Shown one piece after another: positions 1 to 8,920 of a stretch of 49,684 nucleotides of DNA. The notes under the pieces are model-generated. The model ran no database searches, was not told the DNA's origin, and was given only the letters and a program-made list of their open reading frames with translations. The DNA is taken from the NCBI GenBank assembly GCA_934119965.1, contig CAKOTA010000008.1, forward strand, positions 1 to 49,684, in the 5' to 3' direction. The translations under genes were made by a program, and so were the position numbers. Origin of the DNA: an uncultured Bacilli bacterium (GTDB lineage: Bacteria; Bacillota_I; Bacilli_A; RF39; UBA660). Each line of letters starts with the position of its first letter. The stretch's first letter is position 1.

Positions 1-600
1 AGAATTCCTAAAACTCAAGCAATTTTACCATTAAGAGGAAAAATTCTTAATGTTGAAAAAGCAAGATTAGATAGAGCTTTATCAAATGAAGAAATAAGAA
101 CAATTATAACAGCATTCGGTACTGGTATTGGTGATGAATTTGATATTAGTAAATTAAGATATCATAAAATAGTAATTATGACAGATGCCGATGTCGATGG
201 TTCACATATTAGAATTTTATTGTTAACTTTATTTTATAGGTTCTTTAAACCAATTGTTGAAGGTGGATATGTTTATGCAGCTCAACCACCATTATATAAA
301 GTAATTAATGGTAAAAATATTAAATATGTTTTAACAAATGAAGAATTGGAAGAATACAGAAGTACATTAAGTCCAAATGCTAAACCAATAGTACAAAGAT
401 TTAAAGGTTTGGGTGAAATGGACGCAATTGACTTACGTGAAACAACAATGCATATAGATAATCGTGTCTTAAAAAGAGTAACAGTAGAAGATGCAATTGC
501 TGCAGATAAAGTATTCACAGATTTAATGGGTGATGATGTAATTCCTCGTAAATCATTTATTGAAGAATTTGCTAAATTTGCAGAAATGTTGGATGTATAG
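1..600 (+). CDS. gyrB: DNA gyrase subunit B, C-terminal part (5' truncated by window)
   Basis: The frame is open from base 1 and gives 199 residues of GyrB. It holds the end of the TOPRIM domain, with the PLRGKILNVEKAR block and the metal-binding DADVDGSHI block, and the C-terminal tail with the QRFKGLGEMD signature. GyrB is the ATPase subunit of type II topoisomerase, which supercoils DNA together with GyrA. The gene ends 9 bp before gyrA, with the gyrA Shine-Dalgarno overlapping the stop, so the two form an operon as in most Firmicutes. The N-terminal ATPase domain lies upstream of the window. ParE is the alternative, but adjacency to gyrA and to parS sites favours GyrB. Confidence 0.96.
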   Translation, partial: RIPKTQAILPLRGKILNVEKARLDRALSNEEIRTIITAFGTGIGDEFDISKLRYHKIVIMTDADVDGSHIRILLLTLFYRFFKPIVEGGYVYAAQPPLYKVINGKNIKYVLTNEELEEYRSTLSPNAKPIVQRFKGLGEMDAIDLRETTMHIDNRVLKRVTVEDAIAADKVFTDLMGDDVIPRKSFIEEFAKFAEMLDV

Positions 601-609
601 GAGGATATT

Positions 610-3051
610 ATGGATAGAATAATTGAAAAAAATATTGTACAAGAAGTAAGAGATTCTTTCTTAGAATATTCAATGAGTGTAATTGTATCTCGTGCTATTC
701 CAGATTTAAGAGATGGTTTAAAACCTGTTCATCGTAGAATTTTATATTCAATGTATGAATCAGGATATACTGCAGATAAACCACATCGTAAAAGTGCCAG
801 AATAGTCGGGGATGTTATGGGAAAATACCATCCACATGGTGATTCATCAATTTATGAAGCAATGGTTCGTATGGCTCAACCATTTAGTTTTAGACATATG
901 TTGGTAGATGGACACGGTAACTTTGGTAATATGGATGGAGATGGAGCAGCAGCAATGCGTTATACTGAAGCTCGTCTTTCAAAATTATCTTTAGAAATGG
1001 TAAGAGATATTAATAAAGATACTGTTGATTTTAAAAATAATTTTGATGATACTGAAGAAGAACCTATCATATTACCTTCTAGATTTCCAAATATATTAGT
1101 AAATGGATCAATGGGAATAGCTGTTGGAATGGCAACAAATATTCCTCCACATAATTTAGGTGAAGTTATAGATGGATGTGTTGCTTATATCGATAATCCT
1201 GAAATTGATACATTAGGTTTAATGCAACATATTAAAGGTCCAGATTTTCCAACTGGTGGTATAATCCTTGGAAATAGTGGAATAAGAAAAGCTTATGAAA
1301 CTGGAAAAGGAAGCATTACTATTCGTGGTAAAGTTGAAATAGAAGAAAATAATGGTAAAAGTAGAATTATTGTTACAGAACTTCCATATCAAGTAAATAA
1401 AAAAGAATTCCAAGAAAGAATTGGACAATTAGTCAGAGATAAAATATTAGATGGAATTAGTGATTTACACGAAGAATCAAACTTAGAAAACCCAGTTCGT
1501 GTTGTAATTTATTTGAAAAAAGAAGCTAATGCTAATGTTGTATTAAATAATTTATATAAACATACACAATTACAAACAACTTATGGTATTAATTTATTAA
1601 TGATAGATCAACAAACACCTAGAATATTGTCTTTAAAAGAAGTTATTTCTAAATATATTGATTATCAAAAAGAAATTATTATTAGAAGAAGTAAATTTGA
1701 TTTAAATAAATGTGAAGCAAGAGTTCATATATTAGAAGGTTTAAAAATAGCTTTAGATAATATAGATGAAATAATTAGAATAATTAAGGCATCAAAAACA
1801 GACGATATTGCTAAAGAACAACTAATGTCTAAATTTCCTTTGGATGTAGTTCAATGTGAAGCAATATTAGAAATGAAGTTAAGAAGATTAACTGGTTTAG
1901 AAAAAGACAAAATTGAAAATGAGTTAAAAGATTTATTAGCGCGTATTGAAGAATTAAAATCTATTCTAGCTTCAGAACAAAAAGTATTAGATATAATTAA
2001 GTCTGAATTAATTGAAATTAAAGATAAATATAGTGACGAAAGAAGAACAAATATAGATATGACAGCAATAGAATATATTGAAGATGAGTCATTAATTCCA
2101 GTAGAGGACATAGTTATAACATTAACTAATAAAGGATATATAAAAAGAGTAACTAGTGAAACTTATAAAACTCAAAATAGAGGTGGAGTTGGAATTAAAG
2201 GTATGGCTACAAATGAAGAAGATTTTGTAGAACAATTAATTTCAATGACAACACACGATTACTTATTATTCTTTACAGATAAGGGAAAAGTGTACCGAAT
2301 TAAAGGATATGAAGTACCTGAATTTAGTAGACAATCTAAAGGATTACCTATTATTAATTTATTACCAATCGAAAAAGATGAACAAGTTACAGTTATGTTA
2401 AAGGTTGAAAATCAAGACCAAAACAAATATATTGTATTTTGTACACAAAGTGGTTTAATTAAAAGAACTGAATTAACTGAATTTGATAGCATTAGAAATA
2501 ATGGTAAAATAGCAATTACTCTAAAAGAAAATGATAAATTGATATCTGCAAGAAAAACAGATGGTACAAAAGAAATAATGATTGGTGCTTCAAATGGTCG
2601 AATGATCAGATTTGAAGAAAATGAAATTAGAGTAATGGGTAGAACTGCATCTGGAGTAAAAGGAATAGATGTCGGCGATGGAATATGTGTTGGATGTGAA
2701 GTAGCTGATAAAGAACAACAAGTATTAGTTGTTACTGAAAAAGGATATGGTAAACGTACTAGTGTTGAAGAGTACAGACAAACACATAGAGGTAGCAAAG
2801 GTGTTAAGGCATTAAATGTTACAGAAAAAAATGGTAATATAGTTTCATTTAAAATAATTGATAGTAAAGAAGATTTAATGATTATTACAAATAGTGGAAT
2901 AATTATTAGATTACCAATTGAACAAATATCAACAACAGGTAGAGTAGCGCAAGGTGTAAAATTAATTAATCTTAAAGATGAACAAAAAGTAAGTACAGTA
3001 GCGCTTATTCAAAAAGATGAAACAAATGAAATAGAAGAACAACAAGATTAA
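610..3051 (+). CDS. gyrA: DNA gyrase subunit A
   Basis: This 813-residue protein is the DNA-cleaving subunit of gyrase. The winged-helix and tower domains fill about residues 1-500, followed by the C-terminal beta-pinwheel. The catalytic tyrosine is Tyr118 in AAMRYTEARL. The quinolone-resistance region reads HPHGDSSIYE, so Ser79 and Glu83 occupy the positions of E. coli Ser83 and Asp87, which is a wild-type-like pattern. The GyrA-box position reads QNRGGVG, a variant of QRRGGKG, near residue 515. The start is fixed by an AGGAGG 6 bp upstream. It is cotranscribed with gyrB and ends in a hairpin overlapping its stop codon. Confidence 0.98.
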   Translation: MDRIIEKNIVQEVRDSFLEYSMSVIVSRAIPDLRDGLKPVHRRILYSMYESGYTADKPHRKSARIVGDVMGKYHPHGDSSIYEAMVRMAQPFSFRHMLVDGHGNFGNMDGDGAAAMRYTEARLSKLSLEMVRDINKDTVDFKNNFDDTEEEPIILPSRFPNILVNGSMGIAVGMATNIPPHNLGEVIDGCVAYIDNPEIDTLGLMQHIKGPDFPTGGIILGNSGIRKAYETGKGSITIRGKVEIEENNGKSRIIVTELPYQVNKKEFQERIGQLVRDKILDGISDLHEESNLENPVRVVIYLKKEANANVVLNNLYKHTQLQTTYGINLLMIDQQTPRILSLKEVISKYIDYQKEIIIRRSKFDLNKCEARVHILEGLKIALDNIDEIIRIIKASKTDDIAKEQLMSKFPLDVVQCEAILEMKLRRLTGLEKDKIENELKDLLARIEELKSILASEQKVLDIIKSELIEIKDKYSDERRTNIDMTAIEYIEDESLIPVEDIVITLTNKGYIKRVTSETYKTQNRGGVGIKGMATNEEDFVEQLISMTTHDYLLFFTDKGKVYRIKGYEVPEFSRQSKGLPIINLLPIEKDEQVTVMLKVENQDQNKYIVFCTQSGLIKRTELTEFDSIRNNGKIAITLKENDKLISARKTDGTKEIMIGASNGRMIRFEENEIRVMGRTASGVKGIDVGDGICVGCEVADKEQQVLVVTEKGYGKRTSVEEYRQTHRGSKGVKALNVTEKNGNIVSFKIIDSKEDLMIITNSGIIIRLPIEQISTTGRVAQGVKLINLKDEQKVSTVALIQKDETNEIEEQQD

Positions 3052-3064
3052 TTGTTGTTTTTTT
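3038..3064 (+). terminator. Intrinsic terminator after gyrA
   Basis: AACAACAA (3038-3045) and TTGTTGTT (3052-3059) form an 8-bp stem with a GATTAA loop, followed by a T run. The stem overlaps the last codons of gyrA. Confidence 0.7.
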
Positions 3065-3065
3065 A

Positions 3066-3081
3066 TGTTTCACGTGAAACA
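3066..3081. promoter_or_regulatory. parS: parS site 1 (ParB/Spo0J binding)
   Basis: TGTTTCACGTGAAACA is a perfect match to the bacterial parS consensus, a 16-bp palindrome bound by ParB/Spo0J. It lies 15 bp after gyrA and marks origin-proximal DNA. Confidence 0.93.
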
Positions 3082-3226
3082 TTGATTAATATCTAAATTT
3101 TTTGAATTTAAAAAATTTATAAGACTTTTATATATTAAATTTTATAATAATACTTATTATCTAAGTCTTTAATTTATATAAAAAAGTATTAATTTTATGT
3201 TTTATTAAATAATTTTTATAATATAA

Positions 3227-3242
3227 TGTTCCACGTGAAACA
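3227..3242. promoter_or_regulatory. parS: parS site 2
   Basis: TGTTCCACGTGAAACA matches the consensus with the permitted T/C variation at position 5. It is 161 bp from site 1. The AT-rich DNA between the two sites has no gene that I can see. Confidence 0.92.
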
Positions 3243-3271
3243 TTAAATTTAAATTATGAAACAATAATTAA

Positions 3272-3287
3272 TGTTTCACGTGGAACA
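3272..3287. promoter_or_regulatory. parS: parS site 3
   Basis: TGTTTCACGTGGAACA is the reverse complement of site 2. It is 45 bp from site 2 and just upstream of the SRP RNA promoter, so ParB loading here could touch that promoter. Confidence 0.92.
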
Positions 3288-3299
3288 TTGATAAAAAAC

Positions 3300-3328
3300 T
3301 TGCTAAAAAAAATAAAATATTATATATT
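3300..3328 (+). promoter_or_regulatory. Promoter of the SRP RNA gene
   Basis: TTGCTA at 3300-3305 and TATATT at 3323-3328 are separated by 17 bp and place a start near 3335, at the beginning of the RNA. Confidence 0.5.
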
Positions 3329-3332
3329 ATTA

Positions 3333-3411
3333 GGGACACAACATTTATATTCGAACCAGGTCAGATGAGGAATCAAGCAGCCTTAAGATTCACTAAATGT
3401 GTGTGTCTTTT
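3333..3411 (+). ncRNA. ffs: Signal recognition particle RNA (small bacterial type)
   Basis: The conserved SRP apical core is present: CAGGTCAGATGAGG, then AATCAAGCAGCC. Flanking sequences pair to form the long helix, for example GACACA (3335-3340) with TGTGTC (3402-3407), and a T run follows as terminator. At about 75-80 nt it is the short 4.5S-like form without an Alu domain. With Ffh it targets nascent membrane proteins. The location next to tadA and dnaX matches the usual Firmicutes order. Confidence 0.93.
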
Positions 3412-3430
3412 TTTATAATTGGTGATGAAA

Positions 3431-3856
3431 ATGAAAGAATATATGCAATTAGCCTATAATGAAGCTTTAAAAGCTTATAAAAAAGGTGATGTACCGATTG
3501 GAGCTATAATAATTAAAAATAATAAAGTTATAGCAAAATCATATAATAAAAAAGAAAAAAATAACAATGCTATATTACACGCAGAATTAGATGTGATAAA
3601 TAAAGCTTGTAAAAGATTGAAAACTTGGCATTTAGAAGAATGTATATTATATACAACATTAGAACCTTGTTTAATGTGTATGGGTGCTATTGTTCAATCA
3701 AGAATAAATGAAATATATTATGCTACTAAAAATAATAATTTTGGAGAAATAAATATAATAAAAAAATATAACAAACAAATAAAAATTAATTCTGGATTAT
3801 TAGAAAAAGAATCAAGTGAATTATTAAAAAAATTCTTTCAAGAAAAAAGAAAATAA
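3431..3856 (+). CDS. tadA: tRNA-specific adenosine deaminase
   Basis: TadA converts adenosine 34 of tRNA-Arg(ACG) to inosine. The 141-residue protein has the cytidine-deaminase zinc motifs HAELDVI and EPCLMCMG, which supply His, the catalytic Glu and two Cys ligands. An upstream TTG (3419) and ATG (3425) are in frame, but a GGTGA at 3421-3425 sits at the right distance from ATG 3431, so I use that start. The length is slightly under the typical 150-165 residues. It lies between the SRP RNA and dnaX, as in related genomes. Confidence 0.95.
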   Translation: MKEYMQLAYNEALKAYKKGDVPIGAIIIKNNKVIAKSYNKKEKNNNAILHAELDVINKACKRLKTWHLEECILYTTLEPCLMCMGAIVQSRINEIYYATKNNNFGEINIIKKYNKQIKINSGLLEKESSELLKKFFQEKRK

Positions 3857-3873
3857 CATAATTATTTTCTTTT
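3846..3873 (+). terminator. Terminator after tadA
   Basis: AAAGAAAATAA (3846-3856) pairs with TTATTTTCTTT (3862-3872) around a 5-nt loop. The stem overlaps the tadA stop and its T-rich 3' arm doubles as a weak U tract. Confidence 0.5.
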
Positions 3874-3880
3874 ATTATGT

Positions 3881-3886
3881 TATAAT
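3881..3886 (+). promoter_or_regulatory. -10 element upstream of dnaX
   Basis: TATAAT preceded by TGT (extended -10) lies 20 bp before the dnaX start. No good -35 is visible at the usual distance. Confidence 0.45.
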
Positions 3887-3905
3887 ATCTATTAGAGGTG
3901 AAAAT

Positions 3906-5318
3906 ATGTATCAAACATTATATCGTAAATATAGACCTTCAAATTTTAATGAAGTAGTAGGACAAAAAATAATTGTTCAAACATTAAAAAATGCAATCAA
4001 AAATAATACATTGTCTCACGCTTATTTATTTACTGGACCAAGAGGAACTGGTAAAACAAGTATTGCTAAAATATTAGCTAAAACAATTAACTGTACTGAT
4101 TTAAAAGATGAAACACCTTGTAATAAATGTGTTAATTGTACACAAAATAATTTAAATCCTTTAGATATAATAGAAATCGATGCTGCATCTAATAATGGTG
4201 TAGATGAAATAAGAGAACTAAAAAGTAAAGTTAATCTAGTACCATCACTTGGAAAATACAAAATATATATAATAGATGAGGTTCATATGTTATCAACTGG
4301 AGCATTTAATGCGTTACTAAAAACATTAGAAGAACCACCTGGACATGTAATATTTGTTTTAGCAACTACTGATCCACACAAAGTGCCAGCAACAATTCTT
4401 TCAAGATGCCAAAGGTTTGATTTTAAAAGACTAAATCAAAATGAGATAGTATCAAGATTAAAGGAAATTTCTAAAAAAGAAAATATTGAAATAACTGAAG
4501 AAGCATTAAATGAAATAGCGACACTTTCAAATGGTGGAATGCGTGATGCTTTAAGCTTACTGGATCAAGCAATAGCTTATTCAGAACAAAATATAACATT
4601 AGATGATATTCACGAAATAAACGGAACAATAACTCCAGAGGAACAGCTAGAATTTATTAAAGATATATTATCATCTGATATTGAAACAATTTTAAATAAA
4701 ATAGATAATTACGAAAATAATGGAAAAGACTTTATAAAACTTACAGAAGAAATAATAAATTTCTTACGAAATATAATAATATATAAATGCGCTCCAAAAT
4801 TTTATGAAGAAAAAATTAAATACAATATAGAAATCGAAAATGTCGATACAGATAAAATATTTAAATATATTAAAGAATTTAATAATATACTTAATGATAT
4901 GAAAAATTCAAATAATCCAAAAATACTATTTGAATTAACAATAATTAAACTACTAGATACTAAAAAAGATTTAAAGAAAATAAGAATAAATAATACTTTG
5001 TGTAATTTTAACAAAAAAGAACTATTAGACTTTATACCATTAGTAAATAAAATAAATGAAATAAATGAAACTAAATATAATGAAATTAAAAAAATAATAA
5101 ATAAAGGAACTGTTAAAGCAGTTGGAAAAGAAAATATTATATTCTTATTAGAAGATGAATCAAATATATTTAATAATAATCTAGAATTAATAGATGAATT
5201 ATTTGAAAAAACATTTAACAAAAAATATAAATTAATATCAGTTTCTCTAGATGAATGGGAAATAATAAAAAAAGAATTTAACAATAAAGAAAAAAAATAT
5301 GAATATATTGCTGAATAG
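3906..5318 (+). CDS. dnaX: DNA polymerase III subunit gamma/tau
   Basis: DnaX is the clamp-loader ATPase. The 470-residue protein has Walker A GPRGTGKT (44-51), zinc cysteines 63, 72, 75 and 78, the Walker B sequence DEVH (124-127) and the SRC sensor (166-168). The AAA+ region ends near 350 and is followed by a lysine/asparagine-rich tail shorter than the tau region of B. subtilis (563 residues in total). The start has GAGGTG 6 bp upstream. It begins a run with ybaB and recR. I saw no convincing frameshift signal for a separate gamma form. Confidence 0.96.
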   Translation: MYQTLYRKYRPSNFNEVVGQKIIVQTLKNAIKNNTLSHAYLFTGPRGTGKTSIAKILAKTINCTDLKDETPCNKCVNCTQNNLNPLDIIEIDAASNNGVDEIRELKSKVNLVPSLGKYKIYIIDEVHMLSTGAFNALLKTLEEPPGHVIFVLATTDPHKVPATILSRCQRFDFKRLNQNEIVSRLKEISKKENIEITEEALNEIATLSNGGMRDALSLLDQAIAYSEQNITLDDIHEINGTITPEEQLEFIKDILSSDIETILNKIDNYENNGKDFIKLTEEIINFLRNIIIYKCAPKFYEEKIKYNIEIENVDTDKIFKYIKEFNNILNDMKNSNNPKILFELTIIKLLDTKKDLKKIRINNTLCNFNKKELLDFIPLVNKINEINETKYNEIKKIINKGTVKAVGKENIIFLLEDESNIFNNNLELIDELFEKTFNKKYKLISVSLDEWEIIKKEFNNKEKKYEYIAE

Positions 5319-5333
5319 AAAGAAGGAATAAAA

Positions 5334-5630
5334 ATGAATATACAAGCAATGATGAAACAAGCTCAAAAATTACAAAAAGAAATGATGAATGCTAAAGAAG
5401 AAATAGATAATAAAACATACACAGGAACAAGCTCTTTTGTAACTGTAAATGTTAAAGGAGATAAAACAATCGAAAATATTAAAATAAATCAAGAACAATT
5501 AGACAAAGAAGATATTGAAATGTTAGAAGATATTTTGACAGTTGCTATTAATAATGCAATGAAAGAAATTGATAAAGAAACAGAACAAAAAATGGGTAAA
5601 TATACACAAGGAATGCCAGGTTTATTTTAA
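5334..5630 (+). CDS. ybaB: YbaB/EbfC family nucleoid-associated protein
   Basis: This small 98-residue protein starts with the methionine- and glutamine-rich helix typical of the family (NIQAMMKQAQKLQKEMM) and contains the central VTVNVKGD beta strand. Family members form dimers that bind DNA; the exact role is unsettled. It overlaps the recR start by one base in the usual dnaX-ybaB-recR cluster. An AAGAAGGA Shine-Dalgarno supports the start. Confidence 0.93.
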   Translation: MNIQAMMKQAQKLQKEMMNAKEEIDNKTYTGTSSFVTVNVKGDKTIENIKINQEQLDKEDIEMLEDILTVAINNAMKEIDKETEQKMGKYTQGMPGLF

Positions 5631-6229
5631 TGAAATATCCAACAACCCTAATGAATTTAATTGAATGTTATAAAAAACTACCAGGCATTGGTGAAAAAAC
5701 AGCAGAAAGAATGGCAATATCAACACTAGAAATGGATGATGAAATAATTGAATTATTTTCAGAATCATTAAAAAATGTTAAAACAAAAATTACAAGATGT
5801 AAAAAATGTAATAATTTAGCAGAAGGTGATTTATGTGAAGTATGTAAAATGCCAAACAGAGATGAAACAACAATATGCGTAGTAGAAGAACCAAAAAATG
5901 TTGTATTATTTGAAAAAGTTGGTTCATATAAAGGTTTATATCATGTTTTAGATGGATTAATCTCCCCATTAGATGGAGTTGATCCAAGTGATTTAAATAT
6001 AAGCAGTTTAATTAAAAGAATAGAAGAAGAAAAAATAAAAGAAGTAATAATAGCAGTTAAACCTAGTATTGAAGGTGAAACTACATCATTATATATATCA
6101 AAATTATTAGAAAAATTACCTGTTAAAGTTTCTAAAATAGCACATGGAATTCCAATTGGTGTAGATATGGAATATATAGATGCTCTAACACTTGAATTAG
6201 CAATTGAAGACAGAACGAATTTATCATAA
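5630..6229 (+). CDS. recR: Recombination protein RecR
   Basis: RecR works with RecO/RecF to load RecA at gaps. The 199-residue protein has a helix-hairpin-helix at about 15-30 (KLPGIGEKTAER), a C4 zinc finger (Cys57, 60, 69, 72) and a TOPRIM domain from about residue 80 with the VVEEP strand. The length equals the family norm of about 198. The start codon overlaps the ybaB stop (TAATG), suggesting translational coupling. Confidence 0.97.
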   Translation: MKYPTTLMNLIECYKKLPGIGEKTAERMAISTLEMDDEIIELFSESLKNVKTKITRCKKCNNLAEGDLCEVCKMPNRDETTICVVEEPKNVVLFEKVGSYKGLYHVLDGLISPLDGVDPSDLNISSLIKRIEEEKIKEVIIAVKPSIEGETTSLYISKLLEKLPVKVSKIAHGIPIGVDMEYIDALTLELAIEDRTNLS

Positions 6230-6266
6230 TAAAAAAAAATAAACATATAATCAAATGGGTGATTAT

Positions 6267-6452
6267 ATGAAAAAAATAATTAAAATAATAAAAAAAATAG
6301 TATTTAGTGCTTTATTATTATATGGATATAATGTAATAGCAGCTCCCTTAAATGTAATAGTACCTATAAATTTTATAAATATTGGAATAATGACAATATT
6401 AGGAATACCTGCTTTATTTGCACTAATATTTATTAATATAATTGTATTTTAA
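6267..6452 (+). CDS. bofA: BofA-like pro-sigma-K processing inhibitor
   Basis: A 61-residue membrane protein with two hydrophobic segments and the BofA-type tail: PINFINIGIMTILGIPALF, ending in IVF. In sporulating Firmicutes BofA holds the SpoIVFB protease inactive in the outer forespore membrane. In B. subtilis it lies just downstream of recR, which supports the call. An in-frame ATG exists at 6255, but GGGTGAT lies 4-9 bp before ATG 6267, which I take as the start. Confidence 0.8.
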   Translation: MKKIIKIIKKIVFSALLLYGYNVIAAPLNVIVPINFINIGIMTILGIPALFALIFINIIVF

Positions 6453-6463
6453 GAAGGTGAATT

Positions 6464-7375
6464 ATGCTTGATGAATATATTGAAGAACAAAAAGTAGCAT
6501 ACAAAGTATTAAGAAATGCTGTAACAAAAGATAAATGTGCTCACGCATATTTATTTGAAACAAATGGATATTTAAAAAAAGAAGAATTTGCTAAAGCATT
6601 TGCCAAATGTGTACTTTGTCCTTATAAATATAGCAATAATCAAAAATGTGTTGATTGTACACAATGTGAGAATATTGATAAAAATATATTTAGTGAAATA
6701 AAAATAATTAGTCCTGAAAAAGATAGTTTGTGGATAAAAAAAGAACAACTGTTAGAACTACAAGAAGAATTTATGACAAAAAGCTTATTAGCAAGTAAAA
6801 AAATATATATCATAACAGATGCTACTAAATTAAATACTTCATCGGCAAATTCAATATTAAAATTTTTAGAAGAACCTGCTGATAATATAATAGCAATTCT
6901 TCTGGCTGACAATATTCATCAATTATTAGATACGATAGTATCAAGATGTCAAATAATATCATTAGTAAATAAAAAACAAAAAGAAAATATACTAGAATCA
7001 TTATTATCTGTAAAATTAGATAATTTAGACGAAATAAAAGATACTATAATTAATTATGTAAATGAATTAGAAAAAAATAAAAAAGAAATGATTTTATTTA
7101 ATAAAAAATATTTTCATAATAATATAAAAGAAAAAAATGAATTAATTGCTGCTTTTGAAATAATGATTTTATATTATAAAGACGCTATTAATTTAAAATT
7201 AAATAGGAAACCTGAAGTAATAGAAAATATTAATAATATACTATTAACTAATACAATTCAAGAATTAAATGAAAAAATTAAAATAATAACAAACTTAAAA
7301 AAGAACATATATGTAAATGCCAATACAAATTTATTAATGGACAAGCTAGTAATTGAATTAGGAGGTGTAAAATGA
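6464..7375 (+). CDS. holB: DNA polymerase III subunit delta prime
   Basis: This 303-residue protein is a clamp-loader AAA+ subunit related to DnaX. The P-loop position reads FETNGYLKKE, so there is no Walker A, as expected for delta prime. The zinc module is kept (Cys49, 52, 62, 65), as is the SRC motif in IVSRCQII. It resembles DnaX in the LKFLEEP helix. AGAAGGTG precedes the ATG. The stop overlaps the ricT start by 4 bp (ATGA), so the two are translationally coupled. Confidence 0.93.
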   Translation: MLDEYIEEQKVAYKVLRNAVTKDKCAHAYLFETNGYLKKEEFAKAFAKCVLCPYKYSNNQKCVDCTQCENIDKNIFSEIKIISPEKDSLWIKKEQLLELQEEFMTKSLLASKKIYIITDATKLNTSSANSILKFLEEPADNIIAILLADNIHQLLDTIVSRCQIISLVNKKQKENILESLLSVKLDNLDEIKDTIINYVNELEKNKKEMILFNKKYFHNNIKEKNELIAAFEIMILYYKDAINLKLNRKPEVIENINNILLTNTIQELNEKIKIITNLKKNIYVNANTNLLMDKLVIELGGVK

Positions 7376-8157
7376 AAATAGTTGGTGTTAGATTTAATGA
7401 AGATGAACAATTAACTTACTATTATGTTAAAGATTTAGAATTAAAGAAAAATGTAACTGTAATAGTAGAAGATAATGATACATTAAAATTTGGTAAAGTT
7501 GTGACTCCAATTCATAATATAGAAGAAAAGAAACTAACAAAAGAACTAGGAAATGTAGTTAGAATAGCGACAAAAAAAGATTTTAATAAACATTTGAATA
7601 ATTTAAAACAAGCAGAAATAGCCTTAAAAAAATGTAAAGAATTAGTTAAAAAATATAAATTAGAAATGAATTTAATTGATGCAACCTATACATTTAATCA
7701 AGATCAATTAATATTTCACTTCTATGCTGATTCAAGAATAGACTTTAGAGATTTAGCTAAGGAATTAGCAACTATTTATAAAACAAGAATAGAGCTTAGA
7801 CAAATTGGAGTTAGAGATAAAGCAAAAAAAGTATGTGGTATCGGTGTATGTGGACAAAAATTATGTTGTTCTAGATTCTTAAATGAATTTGATTCAGTAT
7901 CAATATCAATGGCTAAAAATCAAAACTTATCATTAAATCCATCTAAAATAAATGGTGTTTGTGGTAGACTTTTATGTTGCTTAAAATATGAAGATGAATG
8001 TTATAAAGAATGTAAAAAAAATCTTCCAAATGTTGGAGCGACAATTAATACAGAAAAAATTAAAGGAAAAGTAATATCTGTTGATATCTTAGGTCAAAAA
8101 TATGTTGTTAGTACTGAAAAAGGAAACATTGAAGTTGATATAAATGGAAGTAATTAA
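7372..8157 (+). CDS. ricT: RicT (YaaT), PSP1-domain protein of the Y-complex
   Basis: The 261-residue protein carries the PSP1 domain with clustered cysteines in CGIGVCGQKLCCSRF and VCGRLLCCLKYE, which in B. subtilis help hold Fe-S clusters in the RicAFT complex. That complex modulates RNase Y processing, competence and sporulation initiation. Position after holB is conserved. RicA and RicF are not in this window. It overlaps holB by 4 bp and the next gene by 14 bp, so this is a tight operon. Confidence 0.92.
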   Translation: MKIVGVRFNEDEQLTYYYVKDLELKKNVTVIVEDNDTLKFGKVVTPIHNIEEKKLTKELGNVVRIATKKDFNKHLNNLKQAEIALKKCKELVKKYKLEMNLIDATYTFNQDQLIFHFYADSRIDFRDLAKELATIYKTRIELRQIGVRDKAKKVCGIGVCGQKLCCSRFLNEFDSVSISMAKNQNLSLNPSKINGVCGRLLCCLKYEDECYKECKKNLPNVGATINTEKIKGKVISVDILGQKYVVSTEKGNIEVDINGSN

Positions 8158-8866
8158 TTATTTATTAGGTTATGAAAAATTAAAAATATATCAAAATACT
8201 GATATGTTTAATTTTTCTTTAGATTCAGTTTTACTTCCTAATTTTGTTACATTAAGTAAAAAAACAAAAAAGATACTAGACATAGGAACAGGAAATGCTG
8301 TAATACCAATAATATTGTCTACAAAAACATCTGCGAAAATTGATGCCATAGAAATTCAAAAAGAAGTATATGAATTAGGTAAAAAATCAATTGAATTAAA
8401 TAATCTTCAAAATCAAATTAGAATTTTAAATATGGATATAAAAGATTATAGTAACACTTGTGAAACAGATACTTATGATACTATAACTTGTAATCCACCA
8501 TTCTTTAAAGTAAATGAAACATCTAATTTAAATGAATCCGAGTATAAAATAATAGCTCGTCATGAAGTAAAATTAAACTTAGATGACTTAATGTCTGTAG
8601 CACGCAAACTACTAAAAAACAATGGAAATATAGCTATAGTTCATCGTACTGATAGACTAATTGATATAATCGAAACAATGCGAAAGTATAATATTGAACC
8701 TAAAAAAATTAGATTAATATATCCTAAGAAAAATACCAATTCAAATATTTTATTAATTGAAGGTACTAAAAATGGAAAACCAGGGTTAAAAATTTTAAGT
8801 CCTTTAATTAGTCACAGTGAATTAGATGAATATACAGATGAAATAAAAGAATATTTTACTAATTAG
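8144..8866 (+). CDS. trmN6: tRNA1(Val) adenine-37 N6-methyltransferase family protein (YabB)
   Basis: A 240-residue class I SAM methyltransferase. The SAM-binding glycine loop is ILDIGTGNAVIP near residue 45, and the N6-adenine signature is CNPPFFK. The opening residues, with YLLGYEKLKIYQ and FSLDSVLL, are typical of YabB/TrmN6. In B. subtilis yabB lies between yaaT/yabA and rsmI, as here without yabA. The start is inside ricT (14 bp overlap). The exact tRNA substrate is inferred from the family. Confidence 0.87.
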   Translation: MEVINYLLGYEKLKIYQNTDMFNFSLDSVLLPNFVTLSKKTKKILDIGTGNAVIPIILSTKTSAKIDAIEIQKEVYELGKKSIELNNLQNQIRILNMDIKDYSNTCETDTYDTITCNPPFFKVNETSNLNESEYKIIARHEVKLNLDDLMSVARKLLKNNGNIAIVHRTDRLIDIIETMRKYNIEPKKIRLIYPKKNTNSNILLIEGTKNGKPGLKILSPLISHSELDEYTDEIKEYFTN

Positions 8867-8888
8867 ATAGATTATCTATCTTTTTTTT
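8866..8888 (+). terminator. Terminator after trmN6
   Basis: GATAG (8866-8870) pairs with CTATC (8876-8880), with further A-T pairs inside, followed by eight T. It overlaps the stop codon. A TATAAT right after it (8891-8896) is the probable -10 for rsmI. Confidence 0.7.
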
Positions 8889-8920
8889 GATATAATAGCA
8901 AATGAAAGAAGGAGATTCTT

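Noticed and set aside
1219..2798. Long open frames on the strand opposite gyrA
   Set aside because: They lie fully within gyrA, lack ribosome-binding sites and have Ser/Phe/Ile-rich shadow composition.
3082..3226. Very AT-rich stretch between parS sites as oriC unwinding region
   Set aside because: I saw no DnaA-box cluster (TTATCCACA-like) there; AT richness alone is not enough in this genome.
4960..4990. Programmed frameshift in dnaX at an A-rich run
   Set aside because: A-runs are everywhere in this genome; there is no clear slippery heptamer with a downstream stem and the frame is intact to the end.
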